Source of the DNA: Glandiceps talaboti
Taxonomy: Eukaryota > Hemichordata > Enteropneusta > Spengelidae
NCBI RefSeq assembly: GCF_964340395.1
Contig: NC_135559.1
Span: 9,206,259 to 9,270,258, forward strand
Direction of reading: 5' to 3'
Length of the DNA: 64,000 nucleotides
A model generated the notes under the pieces. The model saw only the letters and a program-made list of their open reading frames with translations. It made no database searches and was not told the DNA's origin. Positions 11,610 through 22,800 of this stretch are shown piece after piece (the stretch's first letter is position 1; each line of letters opens with the position of its first letter). A program made the translations under genes and the position numbers.

Positions 11610-12800
11610 ACTATATTACCACTAAAACTCTCTATTACTAGTATTTACTTTAGCACTTAAATTTCTGATTAATCTTGTGAGTTTTGTCAATAAATCTATC
11701 AAACAACAAATCTCATCTTGAATTCCATGGTTATGAGAAAAAATATCAGTCATACAACATTCAACCATATATTTACTTCATGCATAAATTTAACTTTTGG
11801 ATCATGACTGACGAAACCTAAAAATGTAATTTTGAGACAAGGAAATATCAGACATTAGTTGTACATTTATAAGTATCTGGTAATCTGTTCTAAACCATAA
11901 ATCCGTGTATTCTGGGTTATTTCATTAAGTGCTTCAATACTCAATGTCGGGAAAGAAACTTGCCTACATACATCGGACATTTTTCCTCTTCCCTTTCATC
12001 TTGACCATTGTATAGCGCCCTCTATGGCAACCATTTACAACACATTTGTTTTTATCAAAGGGTATGTATACATGTATATGTATAAGGTATTACCCAACTA
12101 AATTATTTTAAATATTTGAGCAATGTGACCGAAACGTTAAACTTGTTATCAACTATGGTCATCAGATAAGCTGTTCTATGTTCATACTAAACTCCTGAGT
12201 ACCAATGTTTTATTTGCTTTCTTGACGATACCTACTAAATAACTAGTATATAAACACACTGATTGATATAAATGTCTAATCAGGGGACGATCACACGTCA
12301 CACAAGCTCAATACACGAACTTTATTCATTTAGTGATGGGAAGAAGTCTAATGTCAATGCAATCGCTGAACTTTCTTTTCACACTTTTAACCAAATTTTT
12401 AAAGCAGGGTCTGTATTTACATGTTGATAAGTTGATTGAGATTTACTGCTAATGTGGAATACAGTGCTTGGTTTCCAGTTAGTATTTCAATGTGTTTACC
12501 ATGTTTTACTTTGTACAGGTCATAGTGGTGTGACCGCTACAATTTTCACCATGGTTTACACTGTACATGTTGATGTCACACTTGTGAATGTTCATTTAGG
12601 GGAGGGGGAGGGGGAGGTTTTGGTCTAAACGAAGTTCATGTTTTAGCTTGTGCTACATTGTGTGGATGTCCCTAACAAACCAAATATGTCATGGGTGTAT
12701 AGGCTATGAATATATGGATAAATATGTCAGAAACATAAACTTTAATGCAATGAATACTTGCTGACTATCATATGTTTCAGAACTGATATATCAAAACCCT
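11610..12800. other. Non-coding, nothing recognised
   Basis: No gene or clear repeat was recognised, apart from a G-rich patch near 12600. Confidence 0.4.
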
Positions 12801-12809
12801 TTCCAATAG

Positions 12810-13086
12810 ACCTTTCCAAAATTTGCCATGGTGGTGTTCTACTTCCTGACTGTGTGTACCTTGGGGGTATACATGGTATAGGTTGCTTGGTTAATCATAG
12901 AGCACTGCTGCTTTCTTCGATGTTTGAACAATACAAAAAAACATCCCTGATTTACACTTCTACAGAACACCAAGGGACAAAGCTCTTAAGAAACGGTACT
13001 ACAAGGTGATGATACCCCCAATTTGAGCGAGGGCGCTGTATTTTCTGAATTTCTCAATTTCCTGTTTGCAGTCTGGAATGGCCTAT
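12810..13086 (+). repeat. Interspersed repeat, member of an inverted pair
   Basis: About 275 bp closely matching the reverse complement of 27607-27882. Landmarks are TTTCCAAAATTTGCCATGG, CTTGGGGGTATACATGGTAT, CCAATTTGAGCGAGGGCGCT and TTGCAGTCTGGAATGGCCTA. No coding potential or terminal inverted repeat was recognised. Confidence 0.85.
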
Positions 13087-13107
13087 TTGTCAAAATATAG
13101 TGACCTT

Positions 13108-13144
13108 TCTAGCTCTATCTATCTATCTATCTATTTATCTATCT
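13108..13144. repeat. (ATCT)n microsatellite
   Basis: Short ATCT array with one ATTT unit. Confidence 0.9.
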
Positions 13145-13604
13145 ACACATGATATCTGCCATTTCCTTGATGCTAGGTTCATGTTTGAGCTGGTATGCAA
13201 ATCATCATCAACTGCTTTAACATAGTTCAGATTAAAATGTATGTCTGAATAAAATGCCCCCACAAAAGGAACAAGTTATCTGACAGATTTATTAATATAG
13301 AAAAAAAATAGGGTCCAGAAGAAAATTATAATCCTATGTAAACTAATGACTCTACAGATATTAAAGATAAAACAAACATTACTACATTTAGGATTCAATT
13401 CCTGACCTTTCGAATTTCCAGGATTTTCGAGTTATTCCCAAGACTTTTCAAGCATTTCCGGAGTCAAATTTGTTGTGGTACATCTCACAAACTGAAGTCA
13501 TTTTAACTTGACACCACAAAGGTCACTTGTTGAACTATGGATACTTCAAACATGCTATAAACTGATCATTACATATATATCACTGTGCAGGAGTTCCGTG
13601 AACT

Positions 13605-13800
13605 GCAGTTTGTTGCCATGCACAACCAGTGATCATATTTCCCAGGAAATCTTTACTGGAATTTCAAACAGTTCCTGGAACTGGAAAATGATATGTGTAT
13701 GCCATAGTTTTCCTATGTTATTTGTAATTTGTTGCCATCTACAACCAGTAATCATATATTCCTGGGAAATCTTTGAAAGTTCTGGAATTTCAAACAAAAA
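13605..13800. repeat. Direct duplication, 2 copies about 120 bp apart
   Basis: GTTTGTTGCCATGCACAACC, AGTGATCATATTTCCCAGG and GGAATTTCAAACA recur at 13728-13798 as diverged versions. Confidence 0.7.
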
Positions 13801-14110
13801 ACATAGGAAAATTATGGGATGCAAATATGAAGGAACTATAGGTACCATTCTGTGAATGATATTGATAGCTTTAGTTTTCTGTATTACATAAACAATATAT
13901 ATATAGATCAGTTATAATTTTTACAAACTTAAGGAGCCCTGCTAATCCCTATTCTTAGAATATACATGACCATTTTACAAAATAGCTCACAAGGAGGGGA
14001 GGAGGATCTCTACTTGAATAATAAAGGTAACCAACAATTAAGATTTTAATCTTAGTAATAATTGACAAGAAACATATCTCCATCAATCTTGTCCAAAACA
14101 GAGTTAAGAC

Positions 14111-14665
14111 AACAACCCTATCTAGACATAGGACGTCCTATCTGAGGCAGTCCCAAGTCCTACCTGAGATAGGATAGCTTTGTGTCTATATGCAGGAAGG
14201 TTATGGCGTAGATATCGTGCAATCTTTCCTGAACCCATCCTGATCTGCTCCTCAAAATATACAAATGTGACATAATGAGATGTCATAGGTTATTTGCTTG
14301 TCAAAAGTTGGCCTTTTGCATTCAATGTGTCATTGAGAACACTTTATTTTGACACTCACTTTTTTTTGGTTTCTTTTACATAAGATGAGACAAGAGCAAC
14401 AATTATCAACTGAAACAACAAAATATGGTCAAAAGAAAACTGCAAAATCCACAGATCTACTTCCGGAGTTAGGAGGCTTTCAGGACAGAATGTTTCCACA
14501 CAGCACATAGGACAAGGTCAGGAGAGTTTTAGGAAACTTCTTGAAGGTGTCCTAAGTCAGGACAGTTTCAGGACTGGTTAGGACAAATTGTCATCTACAT
14601 GGGTCTCAATCTATCCTGAATACTAACTCAGATAGGATTTTTCTTGCCGTCTAGATAAGGCTACT
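14111..14665. mobile_element. ~550 bp TIR element
   Basis: The left end CTATCTAGACATAGGACG with CCTATCTGAG is matched at the right by CTCAGATAGGATTTTTCTTG and GTCTAGATAAGG. The interior carries repeated TCAGGAC/GGTCAGGA motifs. A related reverse-oriented copy lies at 41640-42062 in ATG16L1 intron 6. No coding capacity. Confidence 0.7.
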
Positions 14666-14688
14666 GTCCCCACAAAGCAGAGGTATTA

Positions 14689-14800
14689 AGGTGAAGTGAC
14701 GTCACAATCTAGCTAGCTAGCATGAGGTGAAGTGACTTCACAATATAGCTGCTAGCATAAGGTGAAGTGACTTCACAATCTAGCTAGCTAGCATAGCATC
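14689..14800. repeat. ~37 bp tandem repeat, 3 copies
   Basis: Units read AGGTGAAGTGACTTCACAAT followed by CTAGCTAGCTAGCAT or a shorter form. The first unit has TGACGTCA where the others have TGACTTCA. Confidence 0.9.
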
Positions 14801-14994
14801 CATCACAACAACTCATGCCAACAAACTGCCAATGCTACCTGAAAGTACTTAACTTAGTCATAACAGTTGGCATCACACATAGTTGCAGTCTCTATCTACA
14901 GCCATTAACTGCAATACTCTGTGTTATGTGAGACTCTGGCTAGACTGTGACATCACTTCCTGTACAGCTGTACTTTCTAGATGCAAAACTCGGT

Positions 14995-15098
14995 AAATTC
15001 TCCCTGTCTGCCAAACTAATGAGCTTTATGTTTCTAACTATACCCAGATACTTATGCAGCATATAGAGGAGCATATTTGGGGTCTTAGTAAGCAAAAG
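14995..15098 (-). pseudogene. Decayed tandem copy of the end of the kinase's last exon
   Basis: A 104 bp segment repeats 15099-15202, which holds the final ~80 coding bases, stop and early 3' UTR of exon 11. Aligned in the parent frame it reads DPKYAPLYAA, then a stop, with a second stop where Leu should be in SLKHKA. It lies after the true stop codon, so it is now 3' UTR or flank. Confidence 0.85.
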
Positions 15099-15119
15099 AA
15101 ATTCATCCTGTCTGCCAAA

Positions 15120-15332
15120 CTATTGAGCTTTATGTTTCAGACTATACCCGGGTACTCGTGTAGCATACAGAGGAGCATATTCAGGATCTTGGGTAAAGAT
15201 AGCATTCAGTTCAGCAAACGTAGGTCTCTGCTTTTTCTCCATAGACCAACATTTTCTCATTATCTCATATGTCTTATCAGGGCAGTTTTCAGGTTGTTGT
15301 AAACGACTTCCACACTCCAGTAGTTGGATCAC
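15120..15332 (-). CDS. SHARK-type kinase exon 11 (C-lobe end and stop)
   Basis: The acceptor is CTTGTAG|GTGATC. The exon encodes [20 protein letters not shown], then [18 protein letters not shown], and ends SLKHKAQ and TAG. The last ~80 coding bases have a decayed tandem copy directly downstream (14995-15098). Confidence 0.95.
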   Translation of the reverse strand: MIQLLECGSRLQQPENCPDKTYEIMRKCWSMEKKQRPTFAELNAIFTQDPEYAPLYATRVPGYSLKHKAQ

Positions 15333-16768
15333 CTACAAGAGAAATAAAAATAAAAATATCATTGACTTCAAATGGAAAGTCATCTGTGTTGGTAAAGGCT
15401 CACGTGTCCATAAAGTCACATGTAGTGAATAGTGGGTCAATCTGTTGACAAAGACTGAAGCGTGCAGTCAAAAATTTCAGAGACAGGACCTGCTGTCATT
15501 GACGGCAAGAAAGTTTTCAAAATTTAGTTAGAAGTGCGAAAATCAAGTTCAGCAATCGCATTGACACCAGACCCCATCCCCTCTAAACAAACAAAACTTG
15601 TTTATTGAGCTTGTGTGACAGTGTGCAATCATTCCTAAAACATGGCAAAATTAATCAAACCCAGATCAGGGCTTGAAACCCTGACTGCAGTGGTAAGAGT
15701 CAAGTAATTTAAGCCCTCTTTTGATGTGAAACTTCTCCATACTTACTGCATACTTCCTAGAAACATCTACATTTCAGTAACTTTGAAATTTACTTCTTTT
15801 TATACTTTTTTTTTTAATTATACAATTCTTAAAGCAGCACTAGCTGCAGCTGGGATACTTTTTCTCATCAAGTAATCAAAGATATATTCACTAAATATTT
15901 GTCAGTTACTTATAAAAAAGACAGTGTGTCTGTTAATTAGTGGTCAATATTATCCGTAGGTGGTGTAGTGACAAGTTTAAATCTAGAGCGAAAGCTTTTT
16001 TTTTTTATTTGTCTCTGTGTTAAAACTGTAAGAGGGAGTACATTGTGTTCATTTGAAATCATGCAAACATTACTAGTCCTTTTCTTGAATGGTACATTTC
16101 TTGAGTATCATAGAGTACGTTTGCTAATTACAAATCATGCAAACGCCCATCACTAGGACTTTTCATGTGTGACATAGGGAGTACATTTTGTTGACCCAAA
16201 ACTACTACTTTTCTTGCACGTCTTAAGGAGTTCACTTTGTTGATTTTAACTTACCTGGGCACCCATCATGTCACCATAGGGTTGGTCACCATATGAATAC
16301 ATTTCCCATAACGTAACACCATAACTCCAGACGTCACTGGCATGTGAAAAATTACCATAGTAGATAGACTCTGGTGCATACCTACAAAAGACAGGAATAT
16401 TCATTCATTTATAATTTAAGAATTATTTCTGTTGATGCAACACTATGTTCCCTAGCAACCACATAACTGCATATTTCTGTATCAGCACATGAAACTGTTC
16501 TCTTTGACCTTTTTACCAAGTAACTATAAAAACCGTTTCCGTAGATTTCTAGGTGTGGACATAGCTGGAGTATTGACTTTTCAATCAGACAACTAATAAT
16601 ATATGAAGTGAAAAGTTTTAAATACCAAGAATTAGACACTGTACATGTTAATTAGATTGTATCCATAAGTACTACAGTAACAGGTTGAAATTGTAATCTT
16701 GTTGGGAGTGCTGATTTTAGGGTGCGACCCTGAAAATTAATCTGATTGATTATATTTAGACTTGACCA

Positions 16769-16802
<34 letters not shown>

Positions 16803-19800
16803 ATTTAACTTTATTTCGGGAAAAAAAAGAACGCAAACACGCTCATAAACATCCCATAGATAAAAACTATACATAAAAAAACAGCATTTTAAAACAAGTA
16901 AGACTTTAAAAAGACAACCTGACAAATACACACATGAACAAATAAAAGCATTTAAAAATACAACAAATCTCTTATGTGTACCCACAGGTGATTCTATACT
17001 GTTCAGGATGTATAATATGATGATTATAAGTCATTACATCTAACAAAACAGATTCAAATAACGTTCTAGTTGCAGCTACTGAGTGATAACATAACCTTAA
17101 AGTCAAATCTTTTTGTCTACCCAGCCTACCCATTCCATTATGTTGTAATGAATTGATACTGCTTGAAAACCATATTATTGGGACTAATAAAGTGATAAAA
17201 TATTCACACAGCCTATAAATTTCTCATGAATTAAATTTACATACTCTGTGAAAACATGGTGGTTTTCAAATGCTATTTCACTCAGTGTGGAGTTATGCAT
17301 ACTCACCATTTCACAGGCCATCTTCCTCCACGTGTTGCTTTGTAATAATCACTGTTTTGACCCACTGCTCTGGACAATCCAAAATCACTTATTTTGCTCT
17401 GTCAAATTATACAGAAAATTTTATGAATTGTTTTTCATCTAAATAATCCTATGACATATGCAAATTTTAGAACAAATGAGAGACAATCATTATAACCACA
17501 GCCAGTCCAACTAAAATGACAATCAACCTGAATTGGGAGATGTGAAACTTGAGACTGGTAAAAATCGAGTCAACAAGTCCTTATTTATGTCGTTCGCTCA
17601 CATTTTGATCCCACAGTTTATTTCACTCATTCGATTTATTGGTTTCATTTACTCATTCTCTTTCATTCATATCATTGTTTTTAGACCCTGAAGAAGACCT
17701 CTCAGTGGGGTCGAAATGTCGGTAAGTAAAGTTTTAAACATAGATGAAAGACTTGTCAACCCTTTTTATCAAACCACATCATGTCAGGATAATATTGTTC
17801 TTCATATTTTCCCCATTTACCGGTATTAGTCCCAAAAAAACTGGGCTTTCACATTCACCCAACTGTTTCGCATTTACCGGTATTAGTCCCAAAAAAACTG
17901 GGCTTTCACATTCACCCAACTGTTTTGCATTTACCGGTATTAGTCCCAAAAAAACTGGGCTTTCACATTCACCCAACTGTTTCACAGTCCCTCATTCAGG
18001 TTATTATCTCATACAACACAGTTGTGTTTTCAAAAAGTTGATTTATCTAAAGAAAGACTGAAAAGAGCCTGTTAACTTATAAGCAAGTCTAATATCGAAG
18101 TAAAAAACTCCTTTTACAGATTGAAGTATAGATTGTTTATTTGTCTTTCGGCCACAGGCCAAAATGAAAGAGCCTGTTAACTTATAAGCAAGTCTAATAT
18201 CGAAGTAAAAAAGTCCTTTTACAGATTGAAGTATAGATTGTTTATTTGTCTTTCGGCCAACAGGCCAAAATGAAAGAGCCTGTTAACTTATAAGCAAGTC
18301 TAATATCGAAGTAAAAAAGTCCTTTTACAGATTGATGTAGAGATTGTTTATTCGTCGTTAGGCCATACGCCAAAATGACAATTACATAACTTAATGAAAA
18401 ACAGAATACAGTATAACAGGTTGTAAAATGTTGTAGAAACTTATAACCTTATCAAGTATTATCAAGCGTTCATTTAAAATTCTTTTCTCACATCCATAGC
18501 TTTATAAACAAATTTACCAAGATTCTGCAACACATTTGTAGAAGTAGAGTCCTTTTACACAATATTTCACTAAATATGTTGGATACATACCTGACATCTA
18601 TCTACCAGGAGTATATTTCTTGTGGCCAAATCTCTATGTACAAAACCCTTCTCTTCTAGATACACCATACCCCAGGCTATCTGAGCAGCCCAGGTCTTGA
18701 AGTCAATCTCAATGATCTCATCGGAATGATCTAGTAAGTAGTCTAGTAAACTACCCATGGATACTAACTCTTGTACCTTTATGTTGAGGAGAGAAAACAA
18801 ACAGGTGTCAATCAGGAATGCATGGAGATGTCTACCAAGAATTTGAAATGTTGTCAACATTTTCTCAAAATGGTAACATAATGTGCTGGCATCATTGTTA
18901 CCACCACCACAACCACCATAATCTTCACCATCGTCATCGTCATCATCATCATTATCATCATCGCTGCCGACGATGGTGATGACAAAGACAATACAAGGAT
19001 GATTTGAACTTTGACCTGAAAACAGTGCTACTTACCATCATCATAGGTGGGCCATCCACAATACCATGTAGTTTGACAATACATGGATGGTTTAAACCCA
19101 CCATTATCTCTGCTTCACGCAGAAATTCAGGTGTTCCATGCTGTATATGTTCTTTGTGTAGTGTTTTGAGTGCAACCTGACTCCGTACTCCATGTTGATT
19201 GGTCCAAATTCCTTCTAGAACTGCACCAAACTCCCCCTCACCTAGTTCCTGACCTGTGTACAAAATAACCACTTAGGAGTTATTATCTGTGAACATCAAT
19301 ACTAATTTAGAGGTTCCTGTAGGTGTACATCAGCAATAACTTAGGGGTTCTTATCTGTGTACAATAACTTACAAGTTCGTATATCTACATGTAACAATAT
19401 CTATGTATAGTAACAACAACTTAGGGGTTCTTATCTATTTATAACAATGTCTTAGGGGTTCTTATCCACATGCAGCAATAACTTGGCATTCTTATCTGTG
19501 TATGTCAACAACAACTTAGGGGTTCTTATCTATTTATAACAACAACATAGGGGTTCTTTTCCCCTAACTATATGGCGACTCATAAGAAAAGTTTTTTAAC
19601 ACACTTTTATCATTTTATATCAGGGTGGTCAAGCTGAAAGTGTCACACACTTAGCAACACTATTGTTCTCAATGTCATCATCACACATGATCATCGCACA
19701 TGACCAAGATGAAAGCTCGACCGCGATCACATGTTTGACAACCGTTGTTGCTAGACATATTTGCATATCTCGTGATCTACAAAGAGACGTAAAAATCCCT

Positions 19801-22800
19801 TATTAACTCTCAAACATTTCTTACCGACTTCTATTTGTTCTCTCTTAATATGTACAAGTCTCTTTCCCATAGGTTCTTCGTAAATCTTACTTGCTGTCTC
19901 TTCCCTTGATATCTTACGCTGTGGTTTAGGTTTGACTTGTGGTTTGGGAGGAAGGCTTTCCTGCTGTGGGCGTGGTCTTATTTGTGGTTTTGTTGTTGGT
20001 GGTGGTGGTGGTGGTGATGTTGGTGGTGGTGGTGTTGGTGATAGATCCTGTACAGGTACTGGTGGCTAGGAAAGAGATTAGACAAATGGTTGTGATTATT
20101 GTCAATTTTGATGTTTCCCTACTAGAACATTCAGAGACTTTATGAACTACAGCACTTCTTGCAGTAAAAGTCACCAAAACTTGTTGAAATTTCGTGATGA
20201 TGTTTGGCAACAATCGTCACCGAACTTTGATATTTTGCTACTAGAAAATTCTGAGAATTTTTCACAAAAGTTAATTTCATCAACTGACAGTGCAATAAAA
20301 TATCAGAGTCTTCCAATATTTCGATGACTGACAACCTTGCCCATTTGCAACTGAGGCCATGATGACCCAAAAAAGGTCATGACCTCAAACCTAAGGTGGT
20401 GTAAGTGAAAACACCAGTCCCCCTTGAGGTCTCCTCCCACAGCAATGGTCTGCAGTCACTTCCTGTGGTGAAAGTCAACAAACCAGATATCTACAATTTG
20501 AGATATTTTTTGGCATATGTAATAATTATCCAAATGTCCAACAGATGAGAATTGAAAATGGGAAATGTGGTCAAATCCATGAAACCAAAACTATTGAAAT
20601 GGGGCCCATATGTGGAAATTATGGGGGGGGGGGGGGGGGGGGGGGGGGGGGTGGAGTACAGGATGCGTAGCCCTTAAATTACAGTTGTTGAGGATACACT
20701 TATCTTGTTGTTTTCCAACTCTATAGGGAACTTGCAATCCAGACTGAGCATGCTCAGATGCAAAGGACTATGGGATTATCTGTGGTTATCGTAATACCTA
20801 ATCTGGAGCTACCGATAAAAAAACCTCCCACAAAATAGTCAGGGTAAACTATGAATTGACCATTCATGGTTGCAAACAATGTAACAGTATTGTTTACAAT
20901 ACCAATTTATTAGTATTTATTATCACATTTCCCATGATGCAACATTCAACATGGCGGGTTTGCACGTTCCCTATTACGAATTTACAACTGGTGAATTTTA
21001 GTGTCAAACTCTTGTTTCAAACATCCCATCACATATGCACACCGATGATGCTCAGCACATGAACACTGAAGTTACAACACACACACATTTCAACTTCTGA
21101 TGAGCACTGTCATCCAAGACTGCTAAAAACATAATGCTAAAAGTTGAACTGCGTGTATATTGTAACCTTTGTCATTCCAAATCCACACGCTTTCTGGAGA
21201 ACTAACTCCTAGGGAAAACTTCTATTCTAACTTACCGGTGGCCTGTTTTCCAAATCAGTATTTCTTTCAAATCTCTTCATAGATGGAGGTGTTAGTTTGG
21301 GTAGTGGTTTTTTGGGTGGTACTGGTTGTTCAAGTTTTCCTGGTAGTCCGTCATCATATCTTGTGTAGTGTTCTACTAAGTGTTGTAATGTCTCAAAGTA
21401 TGGACCATCATCAATTACGTAGTAGATGTCCTGATTACAAATATTACAAAATGTAAATGATAGCATTCATGGTGACAAAACTTTGTTGAAAGATTGATAA
21501 AACTTCCAATATACACTGAACATTATACAACTCATAACACCCAAGTAAAGTGGTTCCACTGCGTCACACTCATTTACAACTCATAACACCCCAATAAAGT
21601 GATTGCACTGTGTCACACTTATTTAAAACCAATAACAGCCAACTAAAGTGATTGCACTGTCACACTCATTTACAACTCATAACAGCCAACTAAAGTGATT
21701 GCATTGTGTCACACTCGTTTACAACCCATAACACCCAAGTAAAGTGGTTCCACTGTGTCACACTCATTTACAACTCATAACACCCAACTAAAGTGATTGC
21801 ACTGTGTCACACTCGTTTACAACTCATAACACCCAAGTGATTCCTCTGTCACACTTGTTTACAACCCATAACACACCCAAGTATTAAAAGTGATTCCACT
21901 GTCACACTCATTTACAACCCATAACACCCAAGTAAAGTCATTTCATTGTGTCACACTCCTTTACAACCCATAATACCCAAGTAAAGTCATTTTATTGTGT
22001 GCCACACTTATTTACATTCCATAACACCCAAGTAAAGTGATTCCACTTTGTCACATACGTTTACAACCCATAACACCCGAGTACAGTGATTCCGCTGGGT
22101 CAAACTCATTTACAACCCATAACACCCAAGTAAAGTGATTCCAGTGTGCCACACTCATTTACAACCCATAACACCCAAGTAAAGTGATTCCACTGTGCCA
22201 CACTCCTTTACAACCCATAACACCCAAGTAAAGTGATTCCACTGTGCCACACTCCTTTACAACCCATAACACCCAAGTAAAGTGATTCCACTGTGCCACA
22301 CTCCTTTACAACCCATAACACCCAAGTAAAGTGATTCCACTGTGCCACACTCCTTTACAACCCATAACACCCAAGTAAAGTGATTCCACTGTGTCACACT
22401 CATTTACAACCCATAACACCCAAGTAAAGTGATTCCACTGTGCCACACTCCTTTACAAACCATAACACCGAAGTAAAGTGATTCCACTGTGTGGTACACT
22501 TATTTATAGCATACATAACAAGTATAAATACTGTTTCAATGGCTTTGAATATAAGCCTGGTACATTTTGTATGTGGCCTTTCTCATGTAGTCAATTTGTA
22601 AACAATATTGAAAGCTACAGAAAACCCAACAGACTTGAATGTTAGCATTACAGCTGTGATCGCATCTATTACTCTGGTAATCGAGGCTTCAGTTTACCAA
22701 GACAAACACAAACTAAAACTATTGTCACAACATGTTGGTACAACAGTGATAAGCTATTAGGTGAATGTTGGTTAAAAAGTCTCAGGAGGGTGGCGATCTG

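Noticed and set aside
13508-13855. 115-codon frame with a minus-strand shadow
   Set aside because: Falls on a direct duplication (13605-13800) and has no recognisable domain.
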